Part shown: piece by piece, positions 18,150-25,867 of the stretch
Numbering within the stretch: the first letter of the stretch is position 1
Layout: each line of letters opens with the position of its first letter
DNA from: Streptomyces niphimycinicus
GTDB lineage: Bacteria > Actinomycetota > Actinomycetes > Streptomycetales > Streptomycetaceae
Length of the DNA stretch: 34,060 nucleotides
Assembly (NCBI RefSeq): GCF_018883605.1
Contig: NZ_JAHLEM010000097.1
Span: 1-34,060 of the forward strand
Reading direction: 5' to 3'
The notes under the pieces: generated by a model
Database searches by the model: none
Seen by the model: only the letters and a program-made list of their open reading frames with translations
Told to the model about the DNA's origin: nothing
Translations under genes and position numbers: made by a program

Positions 18150-18416
18150 ATGGGCATCATTAGCTGGATCATCCTCGGCCTCCTCGCCGGGGCCATCGCC
18201 AAGATCCTTCTGCCCGGACGTGACCCGGGCGGTCTCATCGGCACCACCCTCATCGGCGTCGCGGGCGCCTTCATAGGCGGCTGGATTTCCGCTCGATTCC
18301 TCGACCGCCCGGTGGAGAAGCAGTTCTTCGACCTCTATACGTGGGGTGCGGCCATCGGCGGCTCTCTCGTGCTACTCATCGCGTACCGTCTCCTGTTCGG
18401 CAACTCGCGCGACTGA
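18150..18416 (+). CDS. GlsB/YeaQ/YmgE family stress-response membrane protein
   Basis: The 88-residue integral membrane protein belongs to the transglycosylase-associated protein family. It has three predicted helices: GIISWIILGLLAGAIAKILL (2-21), LIGTTLIGVAGAFIGGWIS (about 30-48) and AAIGGSLVLLIAYRLLF. The PGRDPGG loop is a family signature. Members are general-stress or osmotic-stress induced, and their molecular role is not established. The ATG at 18150 fits the family N-terminus and has GGAGG 11 bases upstream. An in-frame ATG at 18132 would put the ribosome binding site inside the gene. Palindrome site 5 lies 60-83 bp upstream. Confidence 0.93.
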   Translation: MGIISWIILGLLAGAIAKILLPGRDPGGLIGTTLIGVAGAFIGGWISARFLDRPVEKQFFDLYTWGAAIGGSLVLLIAYRLLFGNSRD

Positions 18417-18724
18417 CCCCCACCACGTCCGTGGCCGCGGTCAACCCCGCGCAGAGCTCATCCAGGACGAATCAGGTTGAAGGCCCCCAGCCTCCAAGAT
18501 CCGGGCTATTCCGGGGCTGGCCGGCCCAGCGGACGCTGGGCACCGAAAAAGGGCGCCCGACCGGGGCAGAACCCGGTCAGCCGCCCTGTCGGCCCCTGGC
18601 TGCCGGTGGTTCGGTCCCTCGACGTTCACACCCTGGACATCGGCGACGACCTGCGCGGATGCCATCCGGTGGGATCGTATGCCGTGTCCACATCCGAAGT
18701 GGCTCGAGCAACGGCGAGGAATCG
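18417..18724. other. Intergenic region between glsB and the desaturase gene
   Basis: I see no gene in these 308 bases. They contain the hairpin at 18551-18586 and, at the right end, the desaturase ribosome binding site (GCGAGGA). No palindrome of the stress-island type is present here. Confidence 0.5.
18551..18586 (+). terminator. Hairpin resembling the other GGCGCC-GACC terminators of the window
   Basis: GACCGGG (18559-18565) pairs with CCCGGTC (18572-18578), and an outer GGGCG/CGCCC pairing (18551-18555 with 18582-18586) extends it. An A-run precedes it, as at 10145. It is 135 bp after the glsB stop, so which transcript it ends is uncertain. Confidence 0.55.
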
Positions 18725-19729
18725 ATGTACCCGAGCGAGGCTGACCGCGCTGAACAGGCCGCCGCCGAACGCGACGCCGAGACCGCGGCCGAGGTCAAGC
18801 CGCTGCTCGACGCCCCGCAGACGGCCGCGGCGGGGGTGGCAATGTGGATCTTCGTCGTCGGCCCGCCGATCTGCCTGATCGCCGCGGCGCCGTTCGTATG
18901 GGGATGGGGCCTGGTGTCCGCGCTGGACGTCGGCATGGCGGTGGTCGCCTACCTCGTGTCCGGCTTCGGACTCACGGTCGGTTATCACCGCCTCTTCACG
19001 CATCGCTCGTTCAAGGCACGGCGGGGCCTGCGGATCGCCCTGGCCGTCGCGGGTTCGCTGGGCGTCGAGGGCTCACCGGTCCAGTGGGTGGCGAACCACC
19101 GCCGCCATCACGCCTTCGCCGACCGAGAGGACGACCCGCATTCGCCCTGGCGCTACGGGACCGACACCCGCGCGCTGCTCAAGGGGCTTGTCCACGCTCA
19201 TACCGGGTGGATGCTGAAGCGCGAGCTGAGCAACCGTGCCAGGTTCGCGCCCGACATCGCCGCCGATCCCGACCTGCGGCTCGTCGGTCGGCTCTTCGGG
19301 CTGCTGACCGCCGTCTCGCTCTTGTCTCCGGCACTGGTCGGCGGGCTCGTCACCGGCACCTGGACCGGCGCGCTGAGCGGGTTCCTCTGGGCCGGGGTGA
19401 TCCGGATGGCGCTGCTGCACCACGTCACCTGGTCGGTGAACTCGGTCTGCCACGTCACCGGCAAACGCCCGTTCATCAGCCGGGACAAGGCCACCAACTT
19501 CTGGCCGCTCGCACTGCTGTCCTTCGGCGAGAGCTGGCACAACTCACATCACGCCGACCCCACGGGCGCGCGCCATGGCGTCCTGCCGGGCCAGCTCGAC
19601 CCGTCGGCCCGCCTCATCTGGGTGTTCGAGAAGCTGGGCTGGGTCCATGACGTGCGCTGGCCGAGCGAAGACCGCCTCAACGCCCGACTGCTGCCCGAAG
19701 CGGCCGGCCCGTACCCGCCCGCGATCTGA
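18725..19729 (+). CDS. Membrane fatty-acid (acyl-CoA) desaturase
   Basis: This 334-residue di-iron membrane desaturase probably introduces a delta-9 double bond into saturated acyl chains. The three histidine boxes are intact: HRLFTH (88-93), HRRHH (125-129) and HNSHH (272-276). HHVTWSVNSVCH (232-243) is the usual extra segment of the delta-9 group. Four hydrophobic helices (about 37-58, 66-85, 190-210, 215-232) place the boxes on the cytoplasmic side. A polar N-terminal extension (about 1-35) is longer than in minimal bacterial forms. ATG 18725 follows GAGGA. Membrane fluidity adjustment would fit the neighbouring stress genes. Confidence 0.94.
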   Translation: MYPSEADRAEQAAAERDAETAAEVKPLLDAPQTAAAGVAMWIFVVGPPICLIAAAPFVWGWGLVSALDVGMAVVAYLVSGFGLTVGYHRLFTHRSFKARRGLRIALAVAGSLGVEGSPVQWVANHRRHHAFADREDDPHSPWRYGTDTRALLKGLVHAHTGWMLKRELSNRARFAPDIAADPDLRLVGRLFGLLTAVSLLSPALVGGLVTGTWTGALSGFLWAGVIRMALLHHVTWSVNSVCHVTGKRPFISRDKATNFWPLALLSFGESWHNSHHADPTGARHGVLPGQLDPSARLIWVFEKLGWVHDVRWPSEDRLNARLLPEAAGPYPPAI

Positions 19730-19791
19730 CACCCCTCACGGGGCGGCGGGAACAGCACTCCACGACCCGCATCGGTCCCGCGCCGGCACGT

Positions 19792-20790
19792 TCAGCTCGT
19801 GGGGACGGTGACGACGATCTTTCCGACCTGCCCGCCGGCCTCCAGGTATCGGTGGGCCTCGGCGATGTCCTCCAGCGGGAACGTCCTGTCGACGGTGGGG
19901 GTCAGCTCGCCCTTGGCGAGTCCGTCGGTCACGAAGGCGACCGCTTCGGCGCGGCGCCGGTCGTCGGTGGTGATCTCGAAGAGTTCGAATCCACGGATGG
20001 TGAGGTGCTTGAAGAGGACCTCACCGACGTTGAGCGGTGCGGGGGCGCGGTCGAGAAGACCGTAGAGAACGAGGTGGGCGTCGGGAGCGGCGGCGGTGAC
20101 CAGGTCGGCCAGGGCCGTTCCTCCGACGGCGTCGAAGATGACCCGGGCGCCCTGGCCGTCGGTCAGCTCCCGCACGCGGGCGGGGACGTCCTCCTCGGCG
20201 GTGGCGATGACCTCGTCGGCGCCGGCGTCCAGGAGCCGCTGGCGCTTGGCGCTGGTGCGGGTCAGGGCGACGGCGCGGGCACCGGCCTTGTGGGCGACCT
20301 GGATGGCCGCGAGGCCGACGCTGCTGGAGGCGGCGGAGATCAGGACGGTGTCGCCGGGGCGGACGCCCGCGAGGTCGACCAGGCCGCCGTAGGCGGTCAT
20401 GAACTGCATCCACACCGAGGCCGCCTCCTCGAAGGACAGCCGCTCGGGGTGGGTGACGACCGCGTGGGCCGGGGCGAGGACCGCCTCGCCGTGCACGGCG
20501 TAGTCGGTCATGGCGAAGGACGGCACCAGGCTGACCGCGTCGCCCACGCGCAGTCCGCTCACGCCGTCCCCGAGGGCCTCGACCACTCCGGCCGCCTCGT
20601 AGCCGATACCGGAGGGGAAGACGGGGTCGATGCCGTACTGGCCCAGCCGGAACATCGACTCCGCCCGGTTCAGGCCCAGTGCCCGGGTGCGGATCAGCAC
20701 CTCGCCCGGCCCTGGCTCGGGCAGGGGGACCTCCTCCAGGTGCAGGACTTCGGGTCCACCGGTCTCATGGAAACGGACGACGCGGTTCAT
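19792..20790 (-). CDS. Zinc-free MDR-family NADPH:quinone oxidoreductase-like protein
   Basis: The 332-residue enzyme belongs to the medium-chain dehydrogenase/reductase superfamily. An N-terminal GroES-like domain (about 1-125) contains GLNRAESMFRLGQY and GYEAAGVV. Tyr replaces the His of the GHE zinc motif and the structural-zinc Cys cluster is missing, so it is a zinc-free QOR-type reductase. The Rossmann domain carries ISAASSSVGLAAIQVA (about 149-164). It probably reduces quinones or activated alkenes with NADPH. The ATG at 20790 has AAGGAG six bases upstream. Two tandem TTCGA-N6-TCRAA sites lie just upstream, and the ArsR-type gene at 20964-21314 on the same strand is the likely repressor. 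Confidence 0.88.
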   Translation of the reverse strand: MNRVVRFHETGGPEVLHLEEVPLPEPGPGEVLIRTRALGLNRAESMFRLGQYGIDPVFPSGIGYEAAGVVEALGDGVSGLRVGDAVSLVPSFAMTDYAVHGEAVLAPAHAVVTHPERLSFEEAASVWMQFMTAYGGLVDLAGVRPGDTVLISAASSSVGLAAIQVAHKAGARAVALTRTSAKRQRLLDAGADEVIATAEEDVPARVRELTDGQGARVIFDAVGGTALADLVTAAAPDAHLVLYGLLDRAPAPLNVGEVLFKHLTIRGFELFEITTDDRRRAEAVAFVTDGLAKGELTPTVDRTFPLEDIAEAHRYLEAGGQVGKIVVTVPTS

Positions 20791-20866
20791 GGGTGGCTCC
20801 TTGGTGCGGTCGATGCGCTGGGGAAGCCGGTGTCTCACCGGCCCCCTCATCCACCCTCCCCCAAGG

Positions 20867-20899
20867 TTCGATGAGCGTCAAATTTCGACCACCATCGAA
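20867..20899. promoter_or_regulatory. Two tandem TTCGA-N6-TCRAA operators before the MDR gene
   Basis: TTCGA-TGAGCG-TCAAA (20867-20882) and TTCGA-CCACCA-TCGAA (20884-20899) lie side by side with a 17-bp offset. The same motif recurs at 21355-21370 before the ArsR-type gene, so these are likely its operators. Confidence 0.7.
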
Positions 20900-20963
20900 G
20901 TATGTACTTGTCGGAGCCTCCGCCGACCCTCAGCCAACGCCCGCACCGGCCTCCGCCGACCCC

Positions 20964-21314
20964 TCAGCCGGCGCCCGCACCGGCCTCCGCCGCACAGGCC
21001 GCGATCACGGCCGGGAGCAGGCCGGGGAACCGCTCCTCCAGCTCGTCGGCGCGCAGCGTGTTCATCTTCGTCACCCCCACGTAGTACTGCCGGATCACCC
21101 CCGCCTCGCGCAGCACGTTGAAGTGGTGCGTGAGCGTGGAGCTTGAGACCGGGGCCTCGAACCTGCCGCAGCTCATGTCCTCGCCCTTCCGCACGAGCTG
21201 GGACACCACCATCCGGCGCACCGGATCCACCAGCGCCTCCATCACCTGCTGAAGATCCACCTGGGCCAGGTCGGGGTGATCCACTGTCCGGGCGGCGGTA
21301 CGGGGGCGAGCCAC
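20964..21314 (-). CDS. ArsR-type winged-helix repressor controlling the neighbouring MDR gene
   Basis: This 116-residue DNA-binding protein begins with a GTG at 21314 preceded by AGGAGA. It has the ArsR-like winged helix: LQQVMEALVDPVRRMVVSQLV, the recognition helix PVSSSTLTHHFNVLREAGVI (about 54-73) and the wing RQYYVGVTKMNTL (about 74-86). It ends in an Ala/Gly-rich tail. The single Cys in DMSCGRFEAP could sense oxidants or electrophiles, which would fit a quinone reductase target, but this is inference. It is transcribed in the same direction as the MDR gene 173 bp downstream. Each has its own copy of the TTCGA-N6-TCGAA-type site. Confidence 0.85.
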   Translation of the reverse strand: MARPRTAARTVDHPDLAQVDLQQVMEALVDPVRRMVVSQLVRKGEDMSCGRFEAPVSSSTLTHHFNVLREAGVIRQYYVGVTKMNTLRADELEERFPGLLPAVIAACAAEAGAGAG

Positions 21315-21354
21315 TGTTTCTCTCCTGGAGGCGATGTCGATGACCCGTCCATAA

Positions 21355-21370
21355 TACGACCAGCGTCGAA
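21355..21370. promoter_or_regulatory. TACGA-N6-TCGAA operator before the ArsR-type gene
   Basis: TACGA-CCAGCG-TCGAA lies 41 bp upstream of the repressor GTG at 21314. One base differs from the perfect site at 20884-20899. Autoregulation is the simplest reading. Confidence 0.65.
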
Positions 21371-21464
21371 ATAAGGACCTGGGTCGCTGAGGCACTCCGC
21401 TGTGTGATGCGGCCTTCCTCGTCCACCTCGTGGACGCCATACCAGCCCACGGACGGCTGAGCAC

Positions 21465-21516
21465 CCGGGCGCCGTGGCCGGGTGTTGTGGCCGGGCGCCG
21501 TGGCCGGGTGTTGTGT
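21465..21516. repeat. Four tandem copies of a 13-bp unit
   Basis: CCGGGCGCCGTGG and CCGGGTGTTGTGG alternate twice (units starting 21465, 21478, 21491, 21504), forming a two-copy 26-bp super-repeat. It lies between the 3' end of the HxlR gene and the ArsR-type promoter. No gene is seen in 21371-21562. Confidence 0.7.
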
Positions 21517-21562
21517 CGCCGTCCTGGCCTCGCCCCGGGCCGCGAGTCGAAACTCGACGGCC

Positions 21563-21943
21563 TCAGTCGCCTTGGGCGACCGGCTCGGGGCCGGCGTCGA
21601 GCGCGTCGAGCACCGCATCGCCGTTCGCCCTCGCCCACTCGGTCAGCATGTGGATCGGATCGATGAGTGTCGCCCCGAGTGAGGTGAGTTCGTACTCGAC
21701 GCGGGGCGGCGCCTCGGCGTAGGCGTGGCGGCGGACGAGTCCGTGCGCCTCGAGCCGTCGAAGCGTCTGGGTGAGCATCTTGCGGGAGATGCCGCCGATC
21801 AGCTCGATCAGCTCGCCATGGCGCACCGGGCCCCTGCTGAGGCCGTAGAGCACGACCGCCGTCCACTTGTCGGCGATCAGCTCGACCGCCAGACGCGCCG
21901 GACAGTCGGCGAGAAAGGGACCACCGGGACCGAAACCGCTCAT
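21563..21943 (-). CDS. HxlR-family transcriptional regulator
   Basis: The 126-residue winged-helix regulator has the HxlR pattern: a Cys near the N-terminus (FLADCPARLAVELIADKW), the helix-turn-helix GELIELIGGISRKMLTQTLR (about 44-63) and the beta wing RVEYELTSLG (about 81-90). HxlR proteins respond to aldehydes, quinones or oxidants, often through the conserved Cys. The ATG at 21943 is preferred over a TTG nine bases upstream. It is divergent from the MDR oxidoreductase at 22026, its likely target. The 82-bp gap contains GGTT-N9-AACC (21961-21977), a possible operator. Confidence 0.88.
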   Translation of the reverse strand: MSGFGPGGPFLADCPARLAVELIADKWTAVVLYGLSRGPVRHGELIELIGGISRKMLTQTLRRLEAHGLVRRHAYAEAPPRVEYELTSLGATLIDPIHMLTEWARANGDAVLDALDAGPEPVAQGD

Positions 21944-22025
21944 GGCGCCCAAGGTACCTGGTGGTTCCTATCGAAAACCTAGCCTGGGTTCTCTCCCCCC
22001 TTCGAAGCTGAAAGCCAGGAGAGTC

Positions 22026-22958
22026 ATGCGAGTCATCACCCAGCAGACGCTCGGCGGTCCCGAGGTGCTCACCATCGTGGACGCGCCCGAGCCCCAGCCC
22101 CTCCCGACCGAGGTTCTCGTCCGCGTCAAGGCGATCGGGCTGAACCCGCTGGAAGCGCTCCTGCGCGCCGGCGAGTTCCCCCCGCTGCTCGGCCGGCCGC
22201 CGTTCATCCTCGGCTGGGACATCAGCGGTGTGGTCCAGGAGGGGTCGCTCACGTATCGGTTCAGGCCCGGCGACGAGGTGTTCGGGATGCCGCTGTTCCC
22301 GCGGGCGGCGAGCGCGTACGCCGAGGTCGTGTCGGCGCCGGCGCTGCACCTGGTACGCAAACCCGCGTCGCTCTCGCACATCGAGGCGTCGGCGCTGCCG
22401 GTCGTCGGGCTGACCGCGTGGCAGGGCCTCGTCGACCTCGGCGGCGTGACCGAGGGCGACCGCGTCCTGGTCCACGGCGGTGGTGGCGGGGTCGGCCATG
22501 TCGCGATCCAGATCGCGAAGGCGCTCGGCGCGCATGTGATCGCGACCGCCAGTGGGAGCAAGCGGACGTTCGTCGAGGGGTTCGGCGCCGACGAGGTCAT
22601 CGACTACACGGCGGTCGACTTCACCGAGGCGGTCCGCGACATCGACGTCGTGCTCGACACGATCGGCGGCGACACCGTCGAGCGGTCGCTCGAAGTGCTC
22701 CGCCCAGGCGGCCACCTGGTGACGGCGGTCGCCGAGGAGGATTCGGGGCTCATCGCCAAGTACGAGGCGGCCGGGATGCGCTTCAGCGGCATCGCGGTCG
22801 ACCCCGATCCGGTCGCCCTGCGAGGTCTCGTCGAACTCGTCGAACAGGGCAGGCTCCGGGTCCACGTACAGGAGACGTTCCCGTTCGAGCGCGTCGCCGA
22901 CGCGCACCGGCTGCTCGACGGCGGTCACCTCCAGGGCAAGCTCGTCCTCACCGTCTGA
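22026..22958 (+). CDS. NADP-dependent zinc-free MDR oxidoreductase
   Basis: This 310-residue reductase has the MDR/quinone-oxidoreductase layout. The GroES-like domain (1-118) contains GLNPLEALLRAGEFP and GWDISGVV, with Trp at the zinc-motif position, so it is zinc-free. The Rossmann domain has VHGGGGGVGHVAIQIAKALG (about 146-165) and VLDTIGGDTVERSL (about 209-222). The C-terminus HLQGKLVLTV is typical. The ATG at 22026 follows CAGGAGA. It is the partner of the divergent HxlR regulator, a common arrangement for detoxification of electrophiles. A 9-bp hairpin at 22991-23019 separates it from the convergent ABC transporter genes. Confidence 0.9.
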   Translation: MRVITQQTLGGPEVLTIVDAPEPQPLPTEVLVRVKAIGLNPLEALLRAGEFPPLLGRPPFILGWDISGVVQEGSLTYRFRPGDEVFGMPLFPRAASAYAEVVSAPALHLVRKPASLSHIEASALPVVGLTAWQGLVDLGGVTEGDRVLVHGGGGGVGHVAIQIAKALGAHVIATASGSKRTFVEGFGADEVIDYTAVDFTEAVRDIDVVLDTIGGDTVERSLEVLRPGGHLVTAVAEEDSGLIAKYEAAGMRFSGIAVDPDPVALRGLVELVEQGRLRVHVQETFPFERVADAHRLLDGGHLQGKLVLTV

Positions 22959-22990
22959 TCCGGTCGTGGGGGCCGCAGGATCTCGATGTG

Positions 22991-23019
22991 CTGCTGCGCG
23001 GACATAGTCGGCGCAGCAG
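22991..23019. terminator. Bidirectional terminator between convergent genes
   Basis: CTGCTGCGC (22991-22999) pairs perfectly with GCGCAGCAG (23011-23019) around an 11-nt loop. It lies 33 bp after the MDR stop and 86 bp beyond the ABC operon stop. Confidence 0.7.
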
Positions 23020-23104
23020 TACCAGGTGGCGCCGATGTCGCGGCCGGCTGCCTCGGCGGGTCCGCCGACGGGCCCCTGCGGGACTTCACCACGGGGTCCG
23101 CTCC

Positions 23105-23698
23105 TCAGGGGGCGGGCCGCAAGGGGTCGTGTCGGGTGAGGCAGGTGAGGATGCCTACGAGGACGATGGCTGCCGTGATGAGCGGGGCGACCGGGGAGTT
23201 GGCGGGGTACAGGATCCAGGCCCATGGCTCGGGGCGACCGCCGCTCCTCCAGCCGGCCGCCGCGCACACAAGGGGCACGATGGCGACGGTGACAGCAGCG
23301 ATGCGGTGGCCGAGGAAGGGGAACAGCAGCAGCGCCAGGCCGACGTATCCGGCGATGTTGCGCCCCAGCACCAAGGCGATGCTGTCCGCCCCCAGCACGT
23401 AGCAGAGGGCGGCCATTCCCGCCCCGGTGGCGGCGACCGCCGCGCCGAGTGCGGCGTCCCACTTCCGGACGGGCCGGCAGGCGACGCTCTCGGCACGCAG
23501 GTCGCCACGGCCCATCCCGTGGAGCAGCATCACCGCGGGCAGGAGCGTGATGAGGTGGCCGACGAGGAAGTGTCCGGTCTGGCCGGTCAGTACGGGCACA
23601 GGGAGTTCGGCGTTACCCATGAGGAGTCCCACCGCGTTGGTCGCGACGACGGACGCGCTCAGTGCGGGGACGGCGCGGGCCTTCAGCCACCAGTTCAT
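23105..23698 (-). CDS. Small ABC-2-type membrane component (third gene of an ABC transporter operon)
   Basis: The 197-residue protein is almost wholly hydrophobic, with about six predicted helices (for example AGYVGLALLLFPFLG, AAVTVAIVPLVCAAAG and APLITAAIVLVGILTCLT). It has no signal peptide and ends in a short basic tail. Its ATG at 23698 overlaps the stop of the upstream gene by four bases (ATGA), showing translational coupling, and GGGAG is correctly placed. With the ATPase and the larger permease it presumably forms one transporter of unknown substrate. I do not recognise a closer family. Confidence 0.75.
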   Translation of the reverse strand: MNWWLKARAVPALSASVVATNAVGLLMGNAELPVPVLTGQTGHFLVGHLITLLPAVMLLHGMGRGDLRAESVACRPVRKWDAALGAAVAATGAGMAALCYVLGADSIALVLGRNIAGYVGLALLLFPFLGHRIAAVTVAIVPLVCAAAGWRSGGRPEPWAWILYPANSPVAPLITAAIVLVGILTCLTRHDPLRPAP

Positions 23699-24981
23699 CC
23701 GTGGCTCCCGTTGATGTCCAACTGGGGGCGCACGTTGCAGGTTTGCATGGCGCGGTTGTTGCGCTCGTACCAGGCGAGCTGGGTCTGTCGGGACTGTTTG
23801 AGGACGTGCTGGGCGAGGGCCAGTTCTGGTGGTGCGACCCGGTTGGTGAGGGTCCGGGGCGAGGCGCCGGCGGTCAGGGAGAGCCACGCTCCGACGGGGC
23901 CGTAGGCGTCGGCGGCCGGGTAGGGCTCTCCGTTGTCCGTGCAGGCAGGTTCTGGCGGAAGCAGCCCTGCCGCCACGCCCGTGGGCACACCGGCGGCACT
24001 GATGCCGGGCCCAATGGCGAGCTTGGTCTCGTCGGAGCCTGGCCGGTCGGCCATGGTCAGTGTGGCGGGCACGGGGACGCCTGCGTGGCGGAGCCTTGCG
24101 ACGGCCTTGCGTGACTCGGTGCGGACCATGTCGGCTTCTTGGTTCATCTCGGGCCACAGGCAGATGCGGGGCCGGCCGTGGTCGCACACCAGGTCGCCGA
24201 CCGGACGGGAGGTGACCGGGTCGGCCCCCATGCCGTGGGCGGAGGCGGCACCGCCTGCGAACCCTCCGGCGAGCAGCGCGGCCGCGGCGACGATGGCGGA
24301 GGCGGTCTTCCGGTACTGGATCAGTACGGCGGCGGACAGACAGACCGCCGTACCGAATGCTCCCGCGCTGACCAGCGCCCATGCGTCCAGGCTCTGGTCG
24401 ACACTGCAGCAGCCGTCCAGTCCTCCGCCCACGAGGTGGCGGATCCACAGGATGCTCCAGGAGGCCGGGTAGGCGTTGGCGACGAAGCTCGCGATCAGCG
24501 TGACCGGCACCGCGATGATCGGAGCCCACACACGGCCCAGCACGAAGCCGACCAGGGTGTTGGCCGCGAGCAGCACCGCTTCGACCGCGAGGATGCCGGG
24601 ATTCGGCATGCCGAAGCCGATCGGCATACCGAAGCCGATGTCGGCGGCGGTCGCGGAGACCACCAGGGCAGTGGCCATGCCGACCACACCCATCACGAAC
24701 ACCGGCAGCAGGAGGGGAAAGGCGATGACCAGCGGCGAGCGGACCGCGTTCTGGTCCGAGATACGCGCTCGTCTGAGCCGGCTTCCCTCCCAGGCACCGG
24801 CTCCGGCACACGCGGGGCCCACGAAGGACAGCGCGAGGGTCGCGGTGCCGGTGGCGGAGAGCCAGTAGTGGGGCGTGACCCACCCGGACAAGTTGTCGCC
24901 GAGGGCGATGACGATGAAGCCGGCCAGAAACGGCAGAAGTCGCGTGCCGGACGAAACGCGGACGATGGTGCGCAGCAGCAC
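23695..24981 (-). CDS. ABC transporter permease fused to a C-terminal Cys-containing domain
   Basis: The 428-residue protein starts at a GTG two bases after the ATPase stop, with GAGGAG eight bases upstream. About six membrane helices fill residues 15-270 (for example LLPFLAGFIVIALGD, LVIAFPLLLPVFVMGVVGMA, VCLSAAVLIQ, AIVAAAALLAGGFAGG). An 18-bp tandem duplication (24604-24639) encodes IGFGMP twice in a loop. The last about 155 residues are soluble and contain DLVCDHGRPRICLWPEMN, EPACTDNG and MQTCNVRPQLD, so four Cys could form disulfides if the domain faces outside. It is much longer than a plain ABC-2 permease. The extra domain has no family I can name. Confidence 0.75.
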   Translation of the reverse strand: MLLRTIVRVSSGTRLLPFLAGFIVIALGDNLSGWVTPHYWLSATGTATLALSFVGPACAGAGAWEGSRLRRARISDQNAVRSPLVIAFPLLLPVFVMGVVGMATALVVSATAADIGFGMPIGFGMPNPGILAVEAVLLAANTLVGFVLGRVWAPIIAVPVTLIASFVANAYPASWSILWIRHLVGGGLDGCCSVDQSLDAWALVSAGAFGTAVCLSAAVLIQYRKTASAIVAAAALLAGGFAGGAASAHGMGADPVTSRPVGDLVCDHGRPRICLWPEMNQEADMVRTESRKAVARLRHAGVPVPATLTMADRPGSDETKLAIGPGISAAGVPTGVAAGLLPPEPACTDNGEPYPAADAYGPVGAWLSLTAGASPRTLTNRVAPPELALAQHVLKQSRQTQLAWYERNNRAMQTCNVRPQLDINGSHG

Positions 24982-24983
24982 GG

Positions 24984-25727
24984 TCAGATCTCCTCGCCCA
25001 CGAGCTGGGTGTAGGCGGCTTCCGCGCGTTCGCGGGGACCCTGAGCGCCGTCGGCCATGGCGTGGAATGCGGCGGCGGTGCCGTGAAAGCGCACCCTGCC
25101 CCCGTCCAGGACGACCACACGCTGGTAGAGGTCGGCCAGGTCTTCGGTCTGGTGGGTGGAGACGAGGATGTGGACGTCGTCGGCGAGCCGCTCGAGTAAG
25201 GACCGGAACACCTTGCGCTGGGTCGGGTCCAGGCCCGCGGTGGGTTCGTCCATGAGGATGAGCTCGCTGTGGTGGGTGAGGGCTCCGGCGATGCCCATCC
25301 GGCGCAGTTGGCCGCCGGAGACCTGGTGGCTGCGGCGGTCGGCGAGCTTGTCCAGGCCGACACGGCCGAGCGTGACGGCCGATGCCTTCCAGGCATCCGT
25401 ACGGTTCATGCCCTTGAGCCAGCCCGCGTAGGCGACTTGCTCCCGCACGGTCAGCCCCGGCACGGGCGTGATGTGCTGCGGCAGCCACGCCACCGCCTTC
25501 CGGTACGCCGTCATATCCCTGCGGGCGGTGGGGCTGCGCCCCTTCCAGGTAACCGTGCCTTCCAGGGGCTTGAGCTGGGAAGCGGCCAGCGCCATCAGCG
25601 TGGACTTCCCTGCCCCGTTCGGACCGAGCAGAACCGTCGCCGGGCCGCTGACGCGAAGGTCGAAGCCGTCGAGCACGGTCGTCTTCCGGTTGTACCGGAA
25701 GGAGACACCGCGGAATTCCAAGGCCAT
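24984..25727 (-). CDS. ABC transporter ATP-binding protein
   Basis: The 247-residue ATPase has all nucleotide-binding motifs in order: Walker A GPNGAGKST, Q-loop WLPQHI, signature VSGGQLRRM, Walker B LILMDEPTAGLD and the switch His in VSTHQTEDLADLY. It belongs to the CcmA/DrrA-like exporter class, acting at the cytoplasmic side with the two membrane proteins downstream. I chose the ATG at 25727 (MALEFRGVSFRY). A GTG at 25736 would add three residues, and neither has a strong ribosome binding site. It is the first gene of a tightly packed three-gene operon and is divergent from the small Cys protein at 25868. Confidence 0.9.
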   Translation of the reverse strand: MALEFRGVSFRYNRKTTVLDGFDLRVSGPATVLLGPNGAGKSTLMALAASQLKPLEGTVTWKGRSPTARRDMTAYRKAVAWLPQHITPVPGLTVREQVAYAGWLKGMNRTDAWKASAVTLGRVGLDKLADRRSHQVSGGQLRRMGIAGALTHHSELILMDEPTAGLDPTQRKVFRSLLERLADDVHILVSTHQTEDLADLYQRVVVLDGGRVRFHGTAAAFHAMADGAQGPRERAEAAYTQLVGEEI

Positions 25728-25867
25728 GAGCCGCACAATCCGCCCGCCAGGGGTGACCCCGAGGAGGCTGTAGTGAGGAGCCGGAGGTACCCCGCCGCAG
25801 GCAGAGTCCGCCTCGCCGGGGCACCCACGAAGACGTTCCGTACCGTCTTCCGGTTCTCCAGTCGGCG

